From contig JAEZHS010000400.1 in the NCBI GenBank assembly GCA_023436825.1, positions 1 to 5,117 of the forward strand: DNA of 5,117 nucleotides. The letters run 5' to 3'. The translations under genes and the position numbers were made by a program. The notes below the pieces were generated by a model. It was not told the DNA's origin. It was given only the letters and a program-made list of their open reading frames with translations, and searched no databases. This document shows positions 1-5,117 of the stretch, piece after piece. This stretch comes from Pseudomonadota bacterium. GTDB taxonomy: Bacteria > Pseudomonadota > Alphaproteobacteria > Reyranellales > Reyranellaceae. Positions within the stretch are counted from its first letter, which is position 1. Every line of letters starts with the position of its first letter.

Positions 1-1460
1 CCGGCGCCGCTCGGCACCATGACGCGGCGGATGCCGAGCTTCTCGGCCAGCCGCGCGGCATGGATGGGGGCGGCGCCGCCGAAGGCGATCATGGTGCGGT
101 CCTGCAGTTCCTTGCCGCGCTCGACGGCATGGACGCGCGCGGCGTTGGCCATGTTCTCCTCGACGATCTCGCTGACGCCGAAGGCCGCATCGATGCGCTT
201 CAGGCCGAGCGGCGTGCCGACCGACTTGTCGACGGCATTGCCCGCCTTGTCGGGCGAGAGCTTGATCGAGCCGCCGGCGAAGTAGCCAGGATCGATACGG
301 CCCAGCACCACGTCGGCATCGGTCACGGTAGGCTCGGCGCCGCCGCGACCGTAGCTCGCGGGGCCGGGCTCGGCGCCGGCGCTCTCGGGGCCGACATTGA
401 CGCGGGAGAGCGAATCGACCGAGGCGATCGAGCCGCCGCCAGCGCCGATCTCGACCATCTCGATGACCGGGATGCGCAGCGGCAGGCCGCTGCCCTTGAG
501 GAAGCGGTACTGTCGCGCGACCTCGAAGAAGCGCGAATGCTGCGGCTCGCCGTTGTCGATGAGGCAGATCTTGGCCGTGGTGCCGCCCATGTCGAACGAC
601 AGCACCTTGTCGAGGCCGCATTGGCGGGCCAACGCCGCGGCGAGGATGGCGCCGCCGGCCGGGCCGGATTCGACCAGGCGGATCGGGAACTTGCGGGCGG
701 TCTCGAGGGCAGCCAGCCCACCGCCCGAGGTGATGAGGAAGAGGGGGCAGCCCACGCCCTTCTTGCGCAGCGCCTCGTCGAGGCGGCCGAGATAGCGGTC
801 CATCACCGGCTGGACGTAGGCGTTGGCCACCGCAGTCGACCAGCGCTCATATTCGCGGATCTCGGGCGAGACCTCGCTGGACAGCGTGATCGACACGCCG
901 GGCAGCAGCTCGGCGAGAATGTCGCGCGTGCGCCGCTCGTGCTTGCCATCGAGATAGGCGTGCATGTAGCCGACCGCGATCGCCTCGATGCCCTGAGCCT
1001 TCAGCTTGGGCGCCAGCGCCCGCACCGCCGCCTCGTCGAGCGGGACGAGCACGTTGCCGCGGCCGTCCATGCGCTCGGCCACGCCGAAGCGCAGTTCGCG
1101 CGGCACCAGCGGCGGCGGCTTCTGCATGAAGATGTCGTACTGCTCGAAGCGGTGCTCGAAGGCGATCTCGATGGAATCGCGGAAGCCCTCGGTGACGATC
1201 AGCGCCGTCCTGGCGCCCTTGCGTTCGATGATGGCGTTGGTTGCGAGCGTCGTGCCGTGGATGATCAGGCCGAGGTCCGACGGCTTCAGCCCGGAGAGCT
1301 TCAGGATCTCCTCGACGCCGGTCAGCACGCCTTCCTCGGGCGCGCGCGGCGTGGTCAGCACTTTCACGCTTTCGCGCTTGCCGCCCCACTCCAGCGCCAG
1401 ATCGGTGAAGGTGCCGCCGATGTCGACGGCCAGTCTCGCCTTGTCCTTGGCCTTTTCCAT
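1..1460 (-). CDS. hyuA: Hydantoinase A / 5-oxoprolinase-type subunit (HyuA-like), 3' end cut by window edge
   Basis: This is the N-terminal 486 codons of a HyuA-family protein; the family is usually near 680-700 residues, so roughly the last third is missing. Known members work with a HyuB subunit in the cytoplasm to hydrolyse hydantoins, N-methylhydantoins or 5-oxoproline using ATP. Visible motifs are the N-terminal phosphate-binding loop VDIGGTFTD (about residues 12-20), HGTTLATNAIIERKGA (68-83), the second-domain nucleotide motif SFDMGGTTAK (288-297), and the conserved stretches ESGPAGG (264-270), EIGAGGGSIA (337-346) and GPESAGAEPGPASYG (357-371). Both actin-like ATP-binding motifs are intact and the frame has no stop. 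The ATG at 1460-1458 is chosen because the in-frame codon two upstream is the livF stop TAG, and because the VDIGG motif falls at the usual distance from it. The ribosome site is poor (AGGA lies only one base from the ATG), so translation is probably coupled to livF. The exact substrate cannot be read from sequence; acetophenone- or acetone-carboxylase-like relatives share this fold but seem less likely. Confidence 0.9.
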   Translation of the reverse strand, partial: MEKAKDKARLAVDIGGTFTDLALEWGGKRESVKVLTTPRAPEEGVLTGVEEILKLSGLKPSDLGLIIHGTTLATNAIIERKGARTALIVTEGFRDSIEIAFEHRFEQYDIFMQKPPPLVPRELRFGVAERMDGRGNVLVPLDEAAVRALAPKLKAQGIEAIAVGYMHAYLDGKHERRTRDILAELLPGVSITLSSEVSPEIREYERWSTAVANAYVQPVMDRYLGRLDEALRKKGVGCPLFLITSGGGLAALETARKFPIRLVESGPAGGAILAAALARQCGLDKVLSFDMGGTTAKICLIDNGEPQHSRFFEVARQYRFLKGSGLPLRIPVIEMVEIGAGGGSIASVDSLSRVNVGPESAGAEPGPASYGRGGAEPTVTDADVVLGRIDPGYFAGGSIKLSPDKAGNAVDKSVGTPLGLKRIDAAFGVSEIVEENMANAARVHAVERGKELQDRTMIAFGGAAPIHAARLAEKLGIRRVMVPSGA

Positions 1461-1463
1461 GTC

Positions 1464-2213
1464 CTATGCCGCTGTTTCGTGAATGTTGCCGCCGAGATAG
1501 GCCTGGCGAATGCGCGGATCGGTACGCACTTCCTCCGCCGGGCCTTCCATGAAAAGCCGGCCCTGTTCCATGACCAGGGCACGATCGGAGATCAGGAGAG
1601 CACCGCGCACGTTCTGCTCGACCACCAGCACGGTGACGCCGTGCTGGGCGATGCGCTGCACGGTGGTGAAAACGTCGCCCTGCATCTTGGGTGACAGCCC
1701 GAGCGAGGGCTCGTCGAGCAGCAACAAGGTCGGCTCGACCAGCAGCACCATGGCCATTTCCAGGACCTGCTGCTCGCCGCCCGACAGGTTGCCGGCGTCG
1801 GTGCGCCACTTCTGGCGCAGCATGGGAAACAGGCCGGTGACGCGGTCGATGGCGGCGTCGTGCACGGCCTTTGGCAGGGTGTAGCAGCCCATCTTGAGGT
1901 TCTCGCCGACCGACATTGCCGGGAAGTTGCAACGGCCCTGCGGCACGAAGCCGATGCCGCGCTTCAGGCGCTCCCACGGCGGCAGGCGCTCGACGGCCTC
2001 GTTCTTGAAAACGATCTGTCCGGAGAAGAACCGGTTGGTGCCGTAGATGGCGCGCAGCAGCGTCGACTTGCCGGCGCCGTTGCCGCCGATCAGTGTCGTG
2101 ATGGTGCCGGTCTGCAGGCGGGCCGAGAACTCGCGCACGATAGGGTTGTCGCCGTAGCCCGCCGTCACCGAGACCAGTTCGAGCGCGGGCCTGGTCGTGA
2201 GAGGGGTGGTCAT
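1464..2213 (-). CDS. livF: Branched-chain amino acid/amide-type ABC transporter ATP-binding protein (LivF-like)
   Basis: Second ATPase of the Liv-type importer, 249 residues, close to the family's usual 235-250. It is predicted to sit on the cytoplasmic face and pair with the LivG protein to power the LivH/LivM channel. Motifs in order: Walker A GGNGAGKST (43-51), Q-loop within FVPQGR (Q92), signature LSGGEQQ (143-149), Walker B LLLLDEP (163-169) and D-loop SLGLS (170-174). VVEQN (198-202) falls where other ABC ATPases have the switch histidine; a Gln there is typical of LivF, so this is not a defect. The C-terminal TDPRIRQAYLG (231-241) is the family's usual ending. The ATG overlaps the livG stop as ATGA, and a GGGGCG run lies a few bases upstream. 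Its stop is followed by a single codon and then the hyuA ATG. Liv cassettes serve many substrates besides leucine, so the gene name shows family, not substrate. Confidence 0.95.
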   Translation of the reverse strand: MTTPLTTRPALELVSVTAGYGDNPIVREFSARLQTGTITTLIGGNGAGKSTLLRAIYGTNRFFSGQIVFKNEAVERLPPWERLKRGIGFVPQGRCNFPAMSVGENLKMGCYTLPKAVHDAAIDRVTGLFPMLRQKWRTDAGNLSGGEQQVLEMAMVLLVEPTLLLLDEPSLGLSPKMQGDVFTTVQRIAQHGVTVLVVEQNVRGALLISDRALVMEQGRLFMEGPAEEVRTDPRIRQAYLGGNIHETAA

Positions 2214-3007
2214 GCGGCGCCCCGCATCTCGGCCTCGGCCATCTCCGGCGTCATGCCGAGATAGGCTTCGAGCACGCGCGGATCGGTATGGATCTCCTTG
2301 GCCGTGCCTTCGGCCAGCTTGTTGCCCTGGTCGAGGACGATCACGCGATGGCAGAGGTTGGTGATGAACTCGACATTGTGCTCGACGATCAGGAAGGTCT
2401 CGCCGGCGCGGTTGAGCTCGGCCAGCGCCACCTCGATCTCGCGAATGCGACTTGGATTGACGCCGGCCACCGGCTCGTCGAGCACGACGATCTTGGGATG
2501 CGGCATCAGGGCGGCGGCGAGCGCCACCAGCTTCTTCTGGCCGTAGGACAGGATGCCGGTCTCGATCTCCCAGTAGCGTTTGAGCCCGATCAGCTCGACC
2601 AGCTCGCGCGCCCGCGCCTCGGCCTTGTCGACGGCCTGGCGATAGCGCCGGGTGCGCAAGATCTCGTCGATCCAGGTGGCGGGATCGAACTGCTGGGCGG
2701 CGATGGCGAGATTGTCGCGCAGGCTCAGCCGCTCGTAGATGCGCACCGTCTGGAAGGTGCGCATCAGGCCGGCGCGGGCGATGTGATGGGCGGGCCGGCC
2801 GGAGATGTCCTGGCCGCCGAGCACGATCTTGCCGCCGTCGCGTTGCTGGAAGCCCGAGATGCAGTCGATCGCCGTGCTCTTGCCCGAGCCGTTGGGGCCG
2901 ATCAAGCCGGTGACGCTGCCGGCCTCGACGGCAAACGACACGCCGTCCAGCGCGTGCACGCCGGCATAGGACTTGCGCAGCTCGGTGATTTCGAGGATGG
3001 CGCTCAT
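2210..3007 (-). CDS. livG: Branched-chain amino acid/amide-type ABC transporter ATP-binding protein (LivG-like)
   Basis: First ATPase of the importer, 265 residues, a normal length for LivG. Motifs in order: Walker A GPNGSGKST (37-45), Q-loop RTFQ (Q86), signature LSYGQKK (153-159, the LivG form in which Tyr replaces the usual Gly), Walker B VVLDEP (174-179), D-loop AGVNP (181-185) and switch histidine in IVEH (H210). The insert of roughly 30 residues between Q-loop and signature (about 105-135, rich in Arg and charged residues) separates LivG from LivF. The ending TDPRVLEAYLG (241-251) is followed by a short acidic tail. The reading frame is open far upstream, but the ATG at 3007-3005 is chosen because it begins MSAILEI, matches the family N-terminus and overlaps the livM stop as ATGA. 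The ribosome site is weak, fitting translational coupling to livM. It is expected to form a heterodimer with the livF product under the membrane permeases. Confidence 0.95.
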   Translation of the reverse strand: MSAILEITELRKSYAGVHALDGVSFAVEAGSVTGLIGPNGSGKSTAIDCISGFQQRDGGKIVLGGQDISGRPAHHIARAGLMRTFQTVRIYERLSLRDNLAIAAQQFDPATWIDEILRTRRYRQAVDKAEARARELVELIGLKRYWEIETGILSYGQKKLVALAAALMPHPKIVVLDEPVAGVNPSRIREIEVALAELNRAGETFLIVEHNVEFITNLCHRVIVLDQGNKLAEGTAKEIHTDPRVLEAYLGMTPEMAEAEMRGAA

Positions 3008-3957
3008 CGCAGCTGCTCGCGCATGCGGGCGATCCGGCGCTCGCGCAGCCAGCCCGCCACGCCCGACGGCATGACGAACATGGCGACCACCAGGATCACG
3101 CCGTAGATGATCATGCGGAAGTCGGCCGAGAAGCGCAGCACTTCGGGTAGGGCCGACAGCGCGATGCCGGCCGCGACCACGCCCCAGAAGCTGCCCGCCC
3201 CGCCGATGATCACGATGATCAGGAACGTCTGCATGTAATAGAAGTCGAGGAACAGCGGGTCGATGATGCCGAGATGGAAGGTGTAGACGCCGCCCGCCGC
3301 GCCGGTGACCGCCGCGCTGATGGCGAAGGCCGAAAGCTTGTAGGGCATGGGCGAGATGCCCTGGGCGCGCACCAATGGCTCGTTCTGCTTGATGGCGACC
3401 AGGGTACGGCCGATGCGCGAGCTGCAGAGCGCATAGAGGAAGCCCAGCATCGCCACCGAGAACGCCCAGGCCACCCAGTAGAACTGGCTGGTGGTGGCGA
3501 AGTGGTAGCCGAAGGCCAAGGGCCTCGGCAGGTCGGGGATGCCGAGCGGCCCGCGCGTGAGATCGACCCAGTCGCGCGCGATCAGCGTGACCAGCAGGGC
3601 GAAGGTGAGGGTGACGATGACGAAGGCATGGCGGTTGGTGCGGAGCGTCGGATAGCCGATCGCCAGCGCCACCGCGGCGTTGATCAGCGCAGCCCATACC
3701 ACGCCCCACCAGAAATTGCCGCCGAAGGTGACCACGGTCAGCGCCGTGACGTAGCCGCCGATGCCCCAGAAGCCGAGCTGGGCGAATGACAGGAGCCCGG
3801 TGAAGCCGTAGATCAGGTTCAACGCTGCGGCCGCGACGGTGAAGATCAAGGCCGAGATGCCGATGCCGTTGACGTAGTTCGACGACGTCATCAGCGGCAG
3901 GGCGGCGAAGGCGAGCGCGGCGACGATTGACGCCAGGGGGGCGACCGCGGGCTTCAT
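3004..3957 (-). CDS. livM: Branched-chain amino acid/amide-type ABC transporter permease (LivM-like)
   Basis: Inner-membrane permease of 317 residues. Hydrophobic segments suggest about nine membrane spans, roughly 7-24, 31-53, 62-79, 83-101, 112-127, 157-178, 207-228, 242-270 (perhaps two passes) and 283-299. Family landmarks are GLLSFAQLGFWGIGGY (54-69) and the cytoplasmic coupling loop GRTLVAIKQNE (183-193) followed by AQGISPMPYKLSAF (198-211), which contacts the ATPases. IGGAGSFWGVVAAG (251-264) and the basic C-terminus ending RMREQLR are also typical. It would form the translocation pathway together with the livH product. The ATG at 3957-3955 overlaps the livH stop as ATGA and precedes the first hydrophobic segment. 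No good Shine-Dalgarno lies ahead of it, so coupled translation is likely. The length is within the usual LivM range; the long N-terminal extension of E. coli LivM is absent, as in many alphaproteobacterial copies. Confidence 0.94.
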   Translation of the reverse strand: MKPAVAPLASIVAALAFAALPLMTSSNYVNGIGISALIFTVAAAALNLIYGFTGLLSFAQLGFWGIGGYVTALTVVTFGGNFWWGVVWAALINAAVALAIGYPTLRTNRHAFVIVTLTFALLVTLIARDWVDLTRGPLGIPDLPRPLAFGYHFATTSQFYWVAWAFSVAMLGFLYALCSSRIGRTLVAIKQNEPLVRAQGISPMPYKLSAFAISAAVTGAAGGVYTFHLGIIDPLFLDFYYMQTFLIIVIIGGAGSFWGVVAAGIALSALPEVLRFSADFRMIIYGVILVVAMFVMPSGVAGWLRERRIARMREQLR

Positions 3958-4841
3958 CCGACGCGCATGCCGCCGCGCTTGAACAGGCCGTCCGGCCGCA
4001 GGAACAGGACGGCGATCATGATCACGAACACCGCGGCCTCCTGCCAGACGATCTCGTAGAAGCCGCCGATCCAGCTTTCGATCAGGCCGAGTCCGATCGC
4101 CGCCACGATGGCGCCCGGGATGTTGCCCAGGCCGCCGATGATCACCAGCGCGAAGGCCTTGAAGATCAGGAACTGGCCCATGTAGGGCGTGACCAGCTGG
4201 ATCGGCGAGATCGCCGCACCCGCGAGCCCGCACAGGCCCGCCGCCAGCACCACGGCGTTGCGCGCCACGACGCGCGGCCGGATGCCGACCATCAGCGCAG
4301 CCTCGCGGTTCTGGGCGATGGCGCGCATGGCGCGGCCGAACTGGGTGTGGCGCAGCACGAGGTAGAGGCCGCCGAAGGCCGCGGCGGCGGCCAGGGCGCC
4401 GATGATGCGCGTCCAGGTGATGCGGATCGAGCCGATCGACACGCCTTCGAAGCCGTACTGGGTATCGACCATGCGCGGCGTCGCGGTGAAGAAGTACTGC
4501 ATCACGTGGATGATGATGATCGAGAGCCCCAGCGTGATCAGGATCGAGCGCTCGAACTCCTCGGGCCTGAGCCGCGCCAGCAGCACCTCGTAGATCACGA
4601 AGCCGACCAGCATGATCGCCAGGATCGCGACGGCGAGCGAGGGCCAGTAGAGCAGGCCCATCACCGGCAGCGCGAAGGTCATGGCGAAGGCGCCCAGCAT
4701 CAGGAGCTCGCCATGCGCGAAGTTGATGATCTCCATCACGCCGAAGATCAGCGACAGGCCGACGGCGATCAGGGCGTAGATCAATCCGAGCGTGATGCCA
4801 TTCAACGTGAGCTGGAGGAGATAGACGGCGTCGACTGTCAT
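3954..4841 (-). CDS. livH: Branched-chain amino acid/amide-type ABC transporter permease (LivH-like)
   Basis: First gene of the minus-strand unit, a 295-residue inner-membrane permease. The N-terminus shows the family hallmark, GITLGLIYALIAVGLSLIFG (15-34) followed by INFAHGELLMLGAF (39-52). The coupling loop GRAMRAIAQNREAALMVGI (169-187) and VIIGGLGNIPGA (233-244) are also conserved. About eight hydrophobic spans are visible, and the tail FLRPDGLFKRG (280-290) is typical. With the livM product it would form the channel of an importer for amino acids, amides or related compounds. The ATG at 4841-4839 is preferred because MTVDAVYLLQLTLNG matches the usual start. A TTG at 4919 would add 26 residues that look nothing like the family. 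The bases just upstream contain no clear Shine-Dalgarno, which is unusual for a lead gene. The intergenic region at 4842-4949 should hold its promoter. Confidence 0.94.
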   Translation of the reverse strand: MTVDAVYLLQLTLNGITLGLIYALIAVGLSLIFGVMEIINFAHGELLMLGAFAMTFALPVMGLLYWPSLAVAILAIMLVGFVIYEVLLARLRPEEFERSILITLGLSIIIIHVMQYFFTATPRMVDTQYGFEGVSIGSIRITWTRIIGALAAAAAFGGLYLVLRHTQFGRAMRAIAQNREAALMVGIRPRVVARNAVVLAAGLCGLAGAAISPIQLVTPYMGQFLIFKAFALVIIGGLGNIPGAIVAAIGLGLIESWIGGFYEIVWQEAAVFVIMIAVLFLRPDGLFKRGGMRVG

Positions 4842-4949
4842 GAGGCTCGCGGCGTTGCAATTCCCGGACCACCAAGACGCGGGAAGCGACGTGGCCGATG
4901 TGCGTTGACAGATAATCAAGAATCCTGCGAACGTGCAACTATCGCAACG
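4842..4949. promoter_or_regulatory. Divergent promoter/operator region between livH and the iclR-type gene
   Basis: These 108 bases separate two genes transcribed away from each other, so they should contain both promoters and, by analogy with other IclR systems, the regulator's binding site. A small AT-rich island at about 4905-4925 stands out from the GC-rich surroundings. On the plus strand TTGACA (4905-4910) is a perfect -35 hexamer, but no convincing -10 lies 16-18 bases downstream. GATAAT (4911-4916) matches five of six -10 positions but lacks a good -35. On the minus strand GATTAT (from 4917 down to 4912) is a possible -10 for livH, with TTGCAC 15 bases upstream. I cannot choose between these by eye. 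Neither gene has a strong ribosome site here. Confidence 0.6.
4905..4919. promoter_or_regulatory. Candidate operator: short inverted repeat TTGA-N7-TCAA
   Basis: The arms TTGA (4905-4908) and TCAA (4916-4919) form a 15-bp imperfect palindrome in the AT-rich island of the divergent region. IclR-family dimers usually bind AT-rich palindromes of about this size between themselves and their target genes. Position and composition therefore fit, but the arms are only four bases long and could arise by chance. It overlaps the candidate promoter hexamers for both directions, so binding there could control both genes. Confidence 0.25.
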
Positions 4950-5117
4950 ATGTACCGATATTCGGAACAGCGGGCCGGCGCCCGCCGCACCATCTCCGGA
5001 CCGCGCCCGGCGCGTTCGGGCTCGCAGTCGCTGGAACGCGGCCTCGACATCCTCGAGACGATCGAGGCCGAGAACGGCGACATCGGCGTGCGCGAGCTGG
5101 CGCGGCGGCTCGAGCTC
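4950..5117 (+). CDS. IclR-family transcriptional regulator, N-terminal part (cut by window edge)
   Basis: The first 56 codons of a DNA-binding regulator. After a basic, low-complexity leader of about 24 residues (many Arg, Gly, Pro) comes SQSLERGLDILETIEAENG (25-43) and then DIGVRELARRLEL (44-56). This is the start of the IclR winged helix-turn-helix: the helix with the SLxRGLxIL pattern, then the first helix of the HTH with the ELARRL pattern. The recognition helix and the whole C-terminal ligand-binding domain lie beyond the window. The ATG at 4950-4952 is the first ATG in this frame; a TTG at 4905 is also in frame but would give an unusually long leader. The gene diverges from the livH-hyuA unit, the common layout for a local IclR regulator that responds to the pathway's substrate or product. 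Whether it activates or represses cannot be seen. Confidence 0.85.
   Translation, partial: MYRYSEQRAGARRTISGPRPARSGSQSLERGLDILETIEAENGDIGVRELARRLEL

Noticed and set aside
60..1694. A 544-codon open frame on the plus strand opposite hyuA and the end of livF
   Set aside because: It lies antisense to two clear conserved genes. Its product is low-complexity, rich in Ala, Asp, Gly, Arg and His, with no family features; long antisense frames of this kind are expected in GC-rich coding DNA.
847..1977. A 376-codon minus-strand frame spanning parts of livF and hyuA
   Set aside because: It is out of frame with both genes, very rich in Arg, Ala, Gly and His, and has no recognisable domain. It is a shadow of the true genes.
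2288..3106. A 272-codon plus-strand frame opposite livG
   Set aside because: It is antisense to a motif-complete ATPase gene. Its composition (Asp, Ala, Gly, Leu, His) is that of reverse-strand GC-rich codons, and no motif is visible.
3008..3709. Upstream extension of the livG frame to a 499-residue protein
   Set aside because: The added residues are an out-of-frame reading of livM (Arg/His/Gly-rich). The LivG homology begins exactly at the ATG at 3007.
3274..3789. A 171-codon plus-strand frame opposite livM
   Set aside because: It is antisense to the permease and rich in Glu, Arg, Gly and Asp with no domain. It is explained by codon bias of the gene on the other strand.
4842..4919. A 26-residue N-terminal extension of LivH from a TTG at 4919
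   Set aside because: The extension has no family similarity, starts from a rare codon and would consume most of the promoter region. The ATG at 4841 gives the standard LivH N-terminus.
4905..4933. A full sigma-70 promoter for the regulator beginning at TTGACA
   Set aside because: The -35 hexamer is perfect, but the bases 16-18 positions downstream (GCGAAC, CGAACG, GAACGT) do not resemble TATAAT. I list only the region as regulatory, not a defined promoter.
3958..4938. Upstream extension of the livM frame to a 644-residue protein
   Set aside because: The extra part is livH read in the wrong frame, with no membrane segments. The permease similarity begins at the ATG at 3957.
1..5117. RNA genes, CRISPR arrays, insertion sequences, terminators or transfer signals
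   Set aside because: I found no tRNA- or rRNA-like stretch, spaced repeats, transposase, target-site duplication or hairpin followed by a T run. Almost every base lies in a conserved gene with uniform GC-rich codon use.

Overview
The window is GC-rich bacterial DNA with tightly packed genes. It carries one transcription unit on the minus strand and the start of a divergent gene on the plus strand at the right edge. Codon use is strongly GC-ending, and overlapping stop/start pairs are common. A Liv-type ABC cassette sits beside a hydantoinase-A protein and an IclR regulator. Together these suggest a proteobacterium with a large catabolic gene set, most likely an alphaproteobacterium; this placement is inference, as no marker gene is present.

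Layout from right to left, in the direction of transcription of the main unit: (i) 4950-5117 (+), the first 56 codons of an IclR-family regulator, cut by the window edge. (ii) 4842-4949, a 108-bp divergent intergenic region with a small AT-rich island, presumably holding both promoters and any operator. (iii) livH 4841-3954, livM 3957-3004, livG 3007-2210 and livF 2213-1464, the two permeases and two ATPases of a branched-chain-amino-acid/amide-type (HAAT family) ABC importer, each joined to the next by a 4-nt ATGA overlap. (iv) 1460-1 (-), a hydantoinase A/5-oxoprolinase-type subunit (HyuA-like) that starts two codons after, and in the same frame as, the livF stop; its C-terminal part lies beyond the left edge.

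The arrangement suggests an inducible uptake-and-degradation operon. The importer would bring in an amino-acid-like or cyclic amide compound (a hydantoin, pyroglutamate or related lactam/imide). HyuA, with a HyuB partner expected just outside the window, would open the ring using ATP. The divergent IclR protein would sense the substrate or a breakdown product. The periplasmic binding protein needed by such an importer is not in this window. All genes belong to well-known families. I see no clearly new system, RNA gene, mobile element, CRISPR array or terminator. The parts most worth a second look are the gene grouping, the livF-hyuA junction and the divergent control region.
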